A DNA stretch of 64,000 nt from Rhizobiaceae bacterium (GTDB taxonomy: Bacteria; Pseudomonadota; Alphaproteobacteria; Rhizobiales; Rhizobiaceae): positions 488,885-552,884 of the forward strand of contig JAEPMJ010000004.1 of the NCBI GenBank assembly GCA_017644005.1, in the 5' to 3' direction. Position numbers and translations under genes: made by a program. Shown in pieces: positions 8,206-15,497 of this stretch. The first letter of the stretch is position 1; each line of letters opens with the position of its first letter. The notes below the pieces were generated by a model. It was not told where the DNA came from. It did not search any database and was given only the letters and a program-made list of their open reading frames with translations.

Positions 8206-9228
8206 ATGAGTGATCATGAGATTTTCGAACTTGGCGACTTCACATTTCAAAGCGGGGCAACGCTGCGCGAAGCCAAGCTCGCCTACAAGACATTTGGCAA
8301 ACTCAACGCCAAGCGAGACAATGTCATAGTCTATCCCACATGGTATTCCGGTCAGCATCCCGACAATGAATGGCTGATCGGCAGTGGAATGGCGCTCGAT
8401 CCGGATCGCTATTTCATCATCATTCCCAACATGTTCGGTAACGGGCTTTCCTCTTCCCCCTCGAACACACCCGAACCCTACAATGCGGCGCGGTTTCCGA
8501 AAGTCACTGCCTATGACAATGTTCGTGCACAGCACCGCCTTGTGACCGAGAAATTCGGTGTTGAGACCATCAAGCTGGTTACTGGCTGGTCAATGGGCGG
8601 CCTCCAGACTTTTCACTGGGGGGCGATGTATCCAGATATGGTCGAACGTATCGCGCCCTTTTGCGGTTCGGCAAAATGCTCCCGTCACAACTTCGTCTTC
8701 CTGGAAGGAGTCAAGGCGGCGCTCACAGCGGACGCGGCCTTCAAGGAAGGCTGGTACGAGACAAAGCCGGAGCGCGGTCTGCGCGCCATGGCGCGGGTTT
8801 ATGCCGGGTGGGGCTTTTCTCAAACATTCTATCGCCAGGAATTGGATCTGAAGACGCTTGGCTACTCCTCGCTGGAGGATTTTCTCGTGGCTTTCTGGGA
8901 GGGCTTTTTCCTGCCGAAGGATGCCAACAATCTGCTGGCCATGCTGTGGACCTGGCAGAACGGTGACATCAGTGCGAACGAACTCTACAATGGCGATTAC
9001 AAAAAGGCGCTCGGCGCCATAAAAGCAAAGGCATTCGTCATGCCGGGGCGGACGGATCTCTATTTCCCGCCCGAAGACAGCGAGATCGAAGTGTCGCATA
9101 TGCCCAATGCGCGCTTCGTGCCGATCGAATCGATATGGGGTCATTTTGCCGGCGGGCCGGGCACAAGCACCGCCGATGTTGCGTTCCTCGACGGCAAGCT
9201 CAAGGAGCTTTTGGAAGGCGACGTATAA
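8206..9228 (+). CDS. Alpha/beta hydrolase of the homoserine acetyltransferase (MetX) fold
   Basis: 340 residues from the ATG at 8206, which has GGGGAG at a good distance; an upstream in-frame ATG at 8137 would cross the hairpin at 8157-8179 and adds residues without family similarity. The MetX-like triad is complete: nucleophile Ser in TGWSMGGLQ, Asp in PGRTDLYFPP, His in WGHFAGGPG. The family includes true homoserine O-acetyltransferases and many hydrolases. The nucleophile motif here is GWSMGG and not the GGSMGG usual in MetX, and the gene sits between a permease and amiC, so I favour a hydrolase acting on an ester- or amide-like compound taken up by the permease. Cytosolic; no signal peptide. 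Confidence 0.75.
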   Translation: MSDHEIFELGDFTFQSGATLREAKLAYKTFGKLNAKRDNVIVYPTWYSGQHPDNEWLIGSGMALDPDRYFIIIPNMFGNGLSSSPSNTPEPYNAARFPKVTAYDNVRAQHRLVTEKFGVETIKLVTGWSMGGLQTFHWGAMYPDMVERIAPFCGSAKCSRHNFVFLEGVKAALTADAAFKEGWYETKPERGLRAMARVYAGWGFSQTFYRQELDLKTLGYSSLEDFLVAFWEGFFLPKDANNLLAMLWTWQNGDISANELYNGDYKKALGAIKAKAFVMPGRTDLYFPPEDSEIEVSHMPNARFVPIESIWGHFAGGPGTSTADVAFLDGKLKELLEGDV

Positions 9229-9296
9229 AGACAGCGGGCTTGTTTCATAGCTGTGCTCGGGAACGCGCAGCTAACAAGAATGGGAGAGTGTGATTG

Positions 9297-10436
9297 ATGC
9301 AATCAAACAACACTTCCGAGCCGTGGCGCGTAGGCGTCCTGTTTTCGCGCACGGGCTTCATGTCAGTGATCGAGGAGACGCAGTTGCGCGGCACGCTCGT
9401 CGCCATAGACGAGATCAACGACAATGGTGGCATCAACGGTCGCCCCATCGAACCCATCATCTACGATCCGGGCTCGGATTCCCGCTCCTACGGAATCTAT
9501 GCCAAGAAGCTGATGGTGGAGGATGGGGTGAGCACCATTTTCGGATGCTATACCTCGTCGAGCCGGAAAGCCGTTCTGCCCGTGGTCGAACGGTTGGACG
9601 GGCTTCTGTGGTATCCGACCCTGTATGAGGGGTTCGAATTTTCCGCCAATGTGATCTATACGGGCGCAACCCCCAATCAGAACAGCGTGCAGCTTTGCCG
9701 TACGCTCATGGAACTCTATGGCACGCGATTCTATTTCGTGGGTTCCGACTACATTTATCCGCGCGAGTCCAACCGCATCATGCGCGAACTCATTCGTAAC
9801 AGCGGTGGCAGCGTTGTCGGCGAGAAATATGTGGCGCTCGGCGCCCAGCGCAGCGCATTCATGCCCATCATGCAGGACATCAGACAGGTCCGGCCTGATG
9901 TCATCTTCTCAACCGTGGTCGGTGAAGCAACGACCTTCCTGTACCAGGCTTACGCGGATATCGGCCTAGATCCGAAAGTGACGCCGATTGCCAGCCTCAC
10001 CACGTCGGAGGCGGAGATCCGCGACATGGGGTACGACGTGGGCGAGGGGCATCTGACGGCCGCTCCCTATTTTCAAGGGGTGGGCAACGATAGCAACGCT
10101 TCCTTCGTGGGCCGGTACCAGAAGCGGTATGGCGGAGATGAACCAACCAACATGTGCCTCGAGGCATCCTATTTTCAGGTGAATGTCTTTGCCAAGACGC
10201 TGGAGAAAACCAACTCGATGGAATCGACAATCATGCGCGATTCCGTCATGGGGTCCGAGTTTGATGCGCCCCAAGGCGGCGTTTCCATCAATCCGATCTG
10301 GGGCCACGCAGATCTGTGGACCCGAATTGGTCGCGCCAATCGGCAGGGGCAGTTCGACATCGTCTATGAATCGCCAACCAGTGTGAAAGCGGATCCGTAT
10401 TTGCTGGGATATGGCCGATGTCTCGAATACAGCTGA
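9297..10436 (+). CDS. amiC: Amide-sensing negative regulator AmiC
   Basis: 379 residues from the ATG at 9297 (GGGAGAG upstream; a TTG three bases earlier is also possible). It has the two-lobe fold of periplasmic leucine/amide binding proteins (VGVLFSRTG, IDEINDNGGINGRPIEPI, TLYEG) but no signal peptide, so it is cytosolic. In Pseudomonas aeruginosa AmiC binds and silences AmiR until a short amide such as acetamide is bound. Here it is directly followed by amiR. It is clearly related to the exported binding protein encoded at 11388 (shared GVLFS.TG, A.EIN..GG.NG, YTS.SRKAVLPV and LFWYPTLYEG-like segments), which suggests that sensor and transport protein arose from one ancestor and read the same ligand. 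Confidence 0.88.
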   Translation: MQSNNTSEPWRVGVLFSRTGFMSVIEETQLRGTLVAIDEINDNGGINGRPIEPIIYDPGSDSRSYGIYAKKLMVEDGVSTIFGCYTSSSRKAVLPVVERLDGLLWYPTLYEGFEFSANVIYTGATPNQNSVQLCRTLMELYGTRFYFVGSDYIYPRESNRIMRELIRNSGGSVVGEKYVALGAQRSAFMPIMQDIRQVRPDVIFSTVVGEATTFLYQAYADIGLDPKVTPIASLTTSEAEIRDMGYDVGEGHLTAAPYFQGVGNDSNASFVGRYQKRYGGDEPTNMCLEASYFQVNVFAKTLEKTNSMESTIMRDSVMGSEFDAPQGGVSINPIWGHADLWTRIGRANRQGQFDIVYESPTSVKADPYLLGYGRCLEYS

Positions 10437-11143
10437 AATCCAGCCCCAGCATCACCGGTATCCGGTGGGAACCTGCAGATGAGAATGTAACGACACGGTG
10501 CAGTGCAATGGCCAATGAACTCAACGGTGCCGGGCCGCCCGCAGGACGCTCCCGCTCTCGCAAATCCCCCGACCACGGACGAAGGCACTCCAACCTCGAT
10601 GTCGCGGTCATTGCCGATAGAACAGATGATTGCGAGCGCTTGCTGAGGGAACTGCAGCGCCTGCGGTGCAATGTTCGGCATATCTGGCCGGTGCCGCCTC
10701 AATTGCCGACGCAGCATGACCTGATTTTCTGCATGCTGACGGAAGACCTGCCGCAGCGTATCCCGTGGATACCGGGCGAGCCGAAGGCGGGGCTTGTGGT
10801 CATTGATCCGGGAGAGGGCGAACTCGACCTCAAGCTGATCCACAATTGTGCTGCCCATGGTGTACTGCACTATCCGGTGACAGCGCGCTCAGCACAGGCA
10901 TGCCTCGCTCTGGCCCATGACCATTATCTCTACGAGAAGCGCCTGCGTGGCCGCATCGACAAGCTGGACGAAAATTTGCGCAGTATGCGCGCGGTGGAGC
11001 GAGCCAAAGCGCTTCTGATCCGCATGAAGGATGTGACGGAAGAGGAAGCCTATAACTATCTGCGGCGGCAGGCCATGGAGCGGCGCGTGACCATCGGCGC
11101 CGTTGCAAATGCCATCATTGACTCGCACGAGCTTCTTAGCTAG
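10418..11143 (+). CDS. amiR: ANTAR-domain transcription antiterminator AmiR
   Basis: 241 residues from ATG 10418, overlapping amiC by 19 bp; the ATG at 10508 would give 211 residues, nearer to the 196 of P. aeruginosa AmiR, so the start is uncertain. Residues about 60-160 form the AmiR-type pseudo-receiver; the usual phospho-acceptor Asp is not evident (LIFCMLTEDLP). A coiled coil follows (about 170-195), then the ANTAR domain (about 195-236): VERAKALLIRMKDVTEEEAY and NYLRRQAMERRVTIGAVAN. ANTAR proteins bind paired small hairpins in nascent RNA and prevent terminator formation. Three candidate targets are in this locus (6646, 11160, 11286). Control is expected through AmiC binding and not phosphorylation. 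Confidence 0.88.
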   Translation: MSRIQLKSSPSITGIRWEPADENVTTRCSAMANELNGAGPPAGRSRSRKSPDHGRRHSNLDVAVIADRTDDCERLLRELQRLRCNVRHIWPVPPQLPTQHDLIFCMLTEDLPQRIPWIPGEPKAGLVVIDPGEGELDLKLIHNCAAHGVLHYPVTARSAQACLALAHDHYLYEKRLRGRIDKLDENLRSMRAVERAKALLIRMKDVTEEEAYNYLRRQAMERRVTIGAVANAIIDSHELLS

Positions 11144-11146
11144 CTT
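11118..11146 (+). promoter_or_regulatory. Promoter of the ABC-amiE operon, inside the end of amiR
   Basis: TTGACT (11118-11123), 17-base spacer, TAGCTT (11141-11146), then TTTTC. The -10 hexamer overlaps the amiR stop codon. It matches the leader A promoter in both hexamers except one base and in exact spacing. A start near 11153 would place hairpin P1 of leader B (from 11160) at the 5' end of the RNA. Confidence 0.6.
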
Positions 11147-11159
11147 TTTCAGTGAGTTT

Positions 11160-11198
11160 CGCGGCAACGGTGCCGCGCGCATACGGGTAATGTGACCC
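11160..11198 (+). promoter_or_regulatory. Leader B: ANTAR-type two-hairpin antiterminator target
   Basis: P1 stem CGCGGC/GCCGCG (11160-11165, 11172-11177) with loop AACGGT; 7-base linker; P2 stem GGGT/ACCC (11185-11188, 11195-11198) with loop AATGTG. Both six-base loops have A at position 1 and G at position 4, the known signature of ANTAR targets. The P2 3' strand ACCC is the start of the terminator 5' strand (11195-11202), making the two structures exclusive. This is the clearest of the three sites. Confidence 0.85.
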
Positions 11199-11234
11199 CA
11201 CGGTTTCCTGCTTCAGCGGGGCGTGGGGTTTTTT
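11195..11234 (+). terminator. Intrinsic terminator of leader B (conditional)
   Basis: Eight-base-pair stem ACCCCACG (11195-11202) with CGTGGGGT (11222-11229) and a run of six T (11229-11234). It follows the amiR stop by about 50 bp, so it both ends the amiC-amiR transcript and attenuates the new one. Confidence 0.88.
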
Positions 11235-11285
11235 GTTGTCTATACTCCCTACGCTGTCCGCGAAGGGGGCGGGCAACCGTACCGC

Positions 11286-11328
11286 ACCGCGGCGAGGGTG
11301 CCGCGGTTAAATATGAGGCGATGAAGCC
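11286..11328 (+). promoter_or_regulatory. Leader C: second, tandem ANTAR-like two-hairpin unit
   Basis: P1 stem ACCGCGGC/GCCGCGGT (11286-11293, 11300-11307) with six-base loop GAGGGT; 9-base linker; P2 short stem GGC/GCC (11317-11319, 11326-11328) with six-base loop GATGAA. Both loops have G at position 4 but G, not A, at position 1. As in leaders A and B, the P2 3' strand is the first part of the terminator stem (11326-11336). It lies 52 bases after leader B's terminator without a clear promoter of its own, so it is probably a second checkpoint on the same transcript. Confidence 0.7.
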
Positions 11329-11376
11329 CCGAAACGTGCTGCCGCACCGGCAGGCCGTTTCGGGGCTTTTCTTTTT
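11326..11376 (+). terminator. Intrinsic terminator of leader C (conditional)
   Basis: Eleven-base-pair stem GCCCCGAAACG (11326-11336) with CGTTTCGGGGC (11356-11366), an internal CTGCCG/CGGCAG hairpin, and tail TTTTCTTTTT. The ribosome binding site of the following gene (GGGAGGG) begins right after it. Confidence 0.88.
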
Positions 11377-11387
11377 GGGAGGGAAAA

Positions 11388-12632
11388 GTGACAACACGGC
11401 GTAAATTTCTAACCGGAACTGCAGCGCTTGGCGCCGCATCACTCGGCGGTTTTCCGCATATCTGGTCTAAGAACAGCATGCTTGCACGTGCTGCCGACGG
11501 CCAGATCAAGGTGGGTGTCCTGTTCTCGCTGACTGGCACCACGGCCATCATCGAGGAATCGCTGCACAAGGCGACTCTGCTTGCCATTGAGGAAATCAAC
11601 GCGGCGGGCGGCGCGAACGGGATGGAGATTGTCCCGGTCGTCGAAGACCCGGCGTCCGATCCGGCCACCTTCGCCGAAAAGGCGCGCAAGCTGGTGCTCA
11701 GCGATCGTTGCGTGTCGGTGTTCGGCGCCTACACCTCAGCCAGCCGCAAGGCGGTGCTGCCGGTGTTCGAAAAACGCGACAACCTGTTCTGGTACCCGAC
11801 GCTCTATGAGGGGCGCGAATGCTCCAAGAACGTCATCTACACCGGCGCCGTGCCCAACCAGCAGCAGGACGATTTCATCCCCTGGCTGGTCGAGAATTTT
11901 GGCAAGCGCTGGTACCTGATCGGCTCCAACTACATCTATCCCAAGGAAGAGAACAATTACTGCAAGAAGCTGCTTGCGGAACTGGGCGCGGAAGTGGTTG
12001 ACGAGGAATATGTGCCGCTCGGCCATTCCGAGTTCTCCTCGGTCATCAACAAGCTGAAGGCCGAAAAGCCGGATGTGATCTTCTCCACCGTGGTGGGCGA
12101 CTCCGTGGTGGCGCTGCACCGGCAATACCACGCGGCCGGCCTCGATCCCGAAACCATGCCGATGGCCAGCCTGACCACTTCGGAAAACGAGGTAGCGGCC
12201 ATGGGGGCGGATGCGGCAGCCGGGCACTTTACCTCGGCTCCCTATTTCATGGTTTGGGATTCTCCGGAAAACCAGAAATTCGTCGAGGCCTATCGCTCCC
12301 GCTGGGGCGGCGACAAGGTCACGCATTTCGTGTCGGAGCCGTCCTACTTCCAGATCCAGTTGTTCAAGCAGGCGGTGGAAAAGCTGGCGCCGAGCGATAT
12401 CGACCCGGTCAATATCCGCGAAGCGCTGAAGGGCGAGCAGTATCAAGCCCCGCAAGGTCTGGTGAAGGTGGAGCCGGAAAACCTCCACACCTGGCTGCGC
12501 CCGAAGATCGGACGCTGCAAGTCCGACGGCCAGTTCGAAATCCTCAAACAGTCTGCCGACTGGCTCGGGCCCGATCCCTACAAGGCCTATCCCGGTCAGC
12601 TCTGCACGGCAGAGGGCCTCAAGGAAGCGTGA
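11388..12632 (+). CDS. urtA: Amide/urea ABC transporter substrate-binding protein, Tat-exported
   Basis: 414 residues from a GTG start with GGGAGGGAAAA just before it. The N-terminus VTTRRKFLTGTAALGAASLG carries a twin-arginine signal (RRKFL), so the protein is probably exported folded and acts in the periplasm. The mature part is a two-lobe leucine/amide-type binding protein (VGVLFSLTGTTAIIEES, AIEEINAAGGANG), related to UrtA, FmdD and to AmiC of this locus. It is the first gene of the operon of permeases and ATPases behind leaders B and C. No urease genes are nearby and amiE ends the operon, so short aliphatic amides are a more likely substrate than urea; UrtA-like is used here as a family name. 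Confidence 0.85.
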   Translation: MTTRRKFLTGTAALGAASLGGFPHIWSKNSMLARAADGQIKVGVLFSLTGTTAIIEESLHKATLLAIEEINAAGGANGMEIVPVVEDPASDPATFAEKARKLVLSDRCVSVFGAYTSASRKAVLPVFEKRDNLFWYPTLYEGRECSKNVIYTGAVPNQQQDDFIPWLVENFGKRWYLIGSNYIYPKEENNYCKKLLAELGAEVVDEEYVPLGHSEFSSVINKLKAEKPDVIFSTVVGDSVVALHRQYHAAGLDPETMPMASLTTSENEVAAMGADAAAGHFTSAPYFMVWDSPENQKFVEAYRSRWGGDKVTHFVSEPSYFQIQLFKQAVEKLAPSDIDPVNIREALKGEQYQAPQGLVKVEPENLHTWLRPKIGRCKSDGQFEILKQSADWLGPDPYKAYPGQLCTAEGLKEA

Positions 12633-12692
12633 TCCCAAGACTGACTTGGCGGAGGCGCTCCTGTGCCTCCGCCCTTTTCCAAGGGCCGAACA

Positions 12693-13562
12693 ATGGACCT
12701 CGTCATTTCCCAACTTCTAACCGGGCTCAGCATCGCCTCGATCCTGATGCTGGTGGCCCTTGGCCTTGCGATCATCTATGGGGTGACCGGGGTCATCAAC
12801 CTCGCCCATGGCGAGTTCGTTATGCTCGGGGCCTATTGCGCCTGGTTCCTGCAATCGCAGTTCGGGCTTGGCCTGATCGCAAGCCTGATCCCCATCTTCC
12901 TCATTCTGGCGCTGTTCGGATGGGTGATCGAAACTCTGGTCATTCGCCATCTGTACAACCGTCCGCTCGATACGATCCTCGCCACCTGGGGCATCGGCGT
13001 CATGGCTCAGCAGCTGATCCGGCTGACTGCAGGTGGGGAGTTGCGCTACGTCGAAATGCCGGCGGCTCTCAGCCGGAGCGTTTCCGTCTTCGGTGCGAGT
13101 GAATCTGCCTATCGGTTGTTCATTCTGGCGCTGGCGCTCGCTCTGTTTGCGGTCACCTGGTACCTGTATCGCTACACCAGCTTCGGACTGAAACTGCGTG
13201 CGGTCACGCAGAACCGCGATATTGCCTCCAGCTTCGGCGTCAATTCAGGCCGCATCTACCGGGCGACTTTCGCCTATGGTGCCGGCATAGCCGGTCTGGC
13301 CGGTGCACTGGTTTCACCCTTGAAAAGCGTCTCACCGGAAATGGGCACCACCTATGTGGTCGATGCCTTCATGGTGGTGGTGCTGGGCGGTGCGCAGAGC
13401 CTGTTCGGCACGGTCGCAAGCTCCGGCATTCTGGGCGAACTGTCCGCTTTCCTGGCTTTCCACAGCAACGACACCATCGCCAAGGCCGTGGTTCTGCTCG
13501 CCATCGTGGTGCTCATCCGCTTTCGGCCGCAGGGCCTCTTTTCGACCCGAGTGCGCGCATGA
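12693..13562 (+). CDS. urtB: Branched-chain/urea-type ABC transporter permease (UrtB-like)
   Basis: 289 residues from the ATG at 12693 (AAGGG upstream). Hydrophobic inner-membrane protein of the LivH/UrtB family with the GVTGVINLAHGEFVMLGAY segment typical of the first permease, and the conserved RAVTQNRDIASSFGVNSGR cytoplasmic loop that contacts the ATPases. It pairs with the next gene to form the channel. The gap to the binding-protein gene is 60 bp; the gap to urtC is about 37 bp. The substrate is inferred from the neighbours amiE and amiC. Confidence 0.87.
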   Translation: MDLVISQLLTGLSIASILMLVALGLAIIYGVTGVINLAHGEFVMLGAYCAWFLQSQFGLGLIASLIPIFLILALFGWVIETLVIRHLYNRPLDTILATWGIGVMAQQLIRLTAGGELRYVEMPAALSRSVSVFGASESAYRLFILALALALFAVTWYLYRYTSFGLKLRAVTQNRDIASSFGVNSGRIYRATFAYGAGIAGLAGALVSPLKSVSPEMGTTYVVDAFMVVVLGGAQSLFGTVASSGILGELSAFLAFHSNDTIAKAVVLLAIVVLIRFRPQGLFSTRVRA

Positions 13563-13599
13563 GCTCGGACAGAACTCACCCGAAAGAACCTCAGACAAG

Positions 13600-14745
13600 A
13601 TGCAAGGAAACATGCAAGCCATGACCCCGGCCGGACAATTCGCCATCAGGTTCCTGCCTTATCTGGCATTCTGCGTCGCCATACTGCTCGTGCCGCAGTT
13701 TATTGACGATGCATTCCTTCTCAACAAATACGCCCGCTACCTGGTCTTTGCGATTTTGGCGGTCGCACTATGCCTTTCGTGGGGCTATGCCGGCATCCTC
13801 AATCTCGGTCAGGCCACCACATTCGGCATCGGCTCCTATTGCATGGCCATGAGCCTCAAGCTCGGCACCGTCCCGGTCCATACGGGTAGCGAGGGGCTTC
13901 CGGACTTCATGGTCTGGAACAATGTGACGGAACTGCCCTGGTTCTGGGCGCCGTTTCATTCGACCACATTCGCGATCATTGCCGGGGTTCTGGTCCCGGC
14001 GCTGTTTGCCGCCTTGCTCGGCTGGTTCATGTTTCGTGGACGTGTGACCGGCGTCTATGCGGCGATCATCACACTTGCCACCATGGTCGTGGTCAATCTC
14101 CTGATCATCGATCAGCAGCGTTATACGGGCGGCTTCAACGGCATAACCGATCTGGCCCAATTCGAGGCGGCTGGCTTCACTTTCGACGCCTATTCCGCCT
14201 CGACCTATTATCTGGTGGCTGGCTGCCTGTGCCTCACGCTCTTCGTTTCCTACGCCATCACGCGTAGCAAGACCGGGCTGATCCTCCAGGCCATCCGCGA
14301 TCAGGAGGATCGCGTTCGCTTCTTCGGCTACGACGTGGCGCTCTACAAAGTGTTCGTCTTTGCGGTTTCGGCCGGGATCGCCGGTGTAGCGGGCATGCTC
14401 TACACCATCGTCATGGAATTCGCCTCGCCGACATTCCTCGGCGTGCCGCTCAGCCTGTCGGTGGTCATCTGGGTTGCGGTCGGCGGCAGGCAAAGCCTGC
14501 TTGGCGCCGTGTTCGGCGCGCTGATCGTGACCGGAACGCAGGGCGCATTATCGGAATCCGAGACCTTTCTCGAAAGCTGGACCCTGATCATGGGCGCGCT
14601 TTTCGTTCTCGTCGTCCTCTTTCTTCCCAAGGGGTTGGCTGGCGCCTGCGAACTGCTCGTCCAGCGTTTTCGCTCCGCAGCCGCTGACGGCAAGGCTTCC
14701 GAGCCCCGCACGCCAGTAGCCACCCAGCCGGAGAGCGCATCATGA
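13600..14745 (+). CDS. urtC: Branched-chain/urea-type ABC transporter permease (UrtC-like)
   Basis: 381 residues from ATG 13600; ATGs at 13612 and 13621 are also possible, and AAGGA before 13612 is the better ribosome binding site. LivM/UrtC-type permease with WGYAGILNLGQATTFGIGSY near the N-terminus and the loop AIRDQEDRVRFFGYDVALYK. It is the second membrane subunit of the importer. Its stop overlaps the start of the ATPase gene (ATGA). The UrtC group has a longer second periplasmic stretch than LivM, and a similar insert (about residues 90-115, HTGSEGLPDFMVWNN) is seen here. Confidence 0.87.
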   Translation: MQGNMQAMTPAGQFAIRFLPYLAFCVAILLVPQFIDDAFLLNKYARYLVFAILAVALCLSWGYAGILNLGQATTFGIGSYCMAMSLKLGTVPVHTGSEGLPDFMVWNNVTELPWFWAPFHSTTFAIIAGVLVPALFAALLGWFMFRGRVTGVYAAIITLATMVVVNLLIIDQQRYTGGFNGITDLAQFEAAGFTFDAYSASTYYLVAGCLCLTLFVSYAITRSKTGLILQAIRDQEDRVRFFGYDVALYKVFVFAVSAGIAGVAGMLYTIVMEFASPTFLGVPLSLSVVIWVAVGGRQSLLGAVFGALIVTGTQGALSESETFLESWTLIMGALFVLVVLFLPKGLAGACELLVQRFRSAAADGKASEPRTPVATQPESAS

Positions 14746-15497
14746 CAAATAGCCAGAACCTGCTCGAGCTGGAAAACGCGACCGTCGCCTTTGGTGGATT
14801 TCTTGCCGTTTCCGGTCTCGATTTCTGCGTCACCAAAGGTGAACTGCGGTGCTTGATCGGTCCCAACGGGGCCGGCAAGACCACCGCTCTCGATCTGATC
14901 TGCGGCAAGACGCCGATCAGCTCCGGCATGATCCGCTTCGAGGGCCGGCCGATCGATCATCTGAAAGAGTATCAGATTTCGCGCATCGGCATTGGCCGCA
15001 AATTCCAGGTGCCGAGCGTCTTTCGGGAACTGACGGTACGCGAGAACCTGCGCATCGGCAATTCCCGCGACCCTGGCGTTTTCGGCAATCTATGGCGCTT
15101 CGGCGGGAAAACGGAGGAACCCGAGCGGCTGGCCGAACTGGTCGGGCTTCAGGATGAGCTGGAAACGGCGGCTGCGCATCTTTCTCATGGTCAGACCCAG
15201 TGGCTGGAGATCGCGCTGATCCTTGCACAGGACCCGGCGCTCATCCTCATGGATGAGCCGACTGCCGGCATGACCGGCCAGGAAACCCGCAAGACCGCCG
15301 ACCTTTTCAACCGTCTGCGGGGCCAACACACGCTGATGGTAGTGGAACACGATATGGGTTTCGTGCGCGACATAGCCGAAACCATCTCGGTCATGCATCA
15401 GGGCAAGCTTCTCGCCGAAGGTACACTTGAAGAGATATCGGCCGACGAGGCGGTGCGCGAGGCCTATCTGGGTTCGGGAGGAATCGGCCATGCTTGA
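14742..15497 (+). CDS. urtD: ABC transporter ATP-binding protein (UrtD-like)
   Basis: 251 residues, cytosolic ATPase of the LivG/UrtD group. Walker A is GPNGAGKTT (about residues 43-51), signature LSHGQTQWLEI, and Walker B LILMDEPTAGM. The signature HGQ.QWLEI is characteristic of UrtD and not LivG, where SGGQQQ.. or YGQQRRLEI is usual. The start overlaps the urtC stop by four bases and the end overlaps the next ATPase by eight, so subunits are translationally coupled. Confidence 0.9.
   Translation: MTNSQNLLELENATVAFGGFLAVSGLDFCVTKGELRCLIGPNGAGKTTALDLICGKTPISSGMIRFEGRPIDHLKEYQISRIGIGRKFQVPSVFRELTVRENLRIGNSRDPGVFGNLWRFGGKTEEPERLAELVGLQDELETAAAHLSHGQTQWLEIALILAQDPALILMDEPTAGMTGQETRKTADLFNRLRGQHTLMVVEHDMGFVRDIAETISVMHQGKLLAEGTLEEISADEAVREAYLGSGGIGHA

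Noticed and set aside
8206..9228. Calling the MetX-fold enzyme homoserine O-acetyltransferase
   Set aside because: Nucleophile motif and operon context do not support methionine synthesis.
11235..11285. Separate promoter for leader C (TATACT at 11241-11246)
   Set aside because: No -35 element at 16-18 bases and no extended -10 at the right spacing; leader C is more simply part of the leader B transcript.
11736..12713. 325-codon minus-strand open frame
   Set aside because: Antisense to the amide binding-protein gene, no similarity and no ribosome binding site.
12254..13102. 282-codon plus-strand frame across the binding-protein and permease genes
   Set aside because: Out-of-frame shadow of two well-supported genes; Arg/Pro-rich translation.
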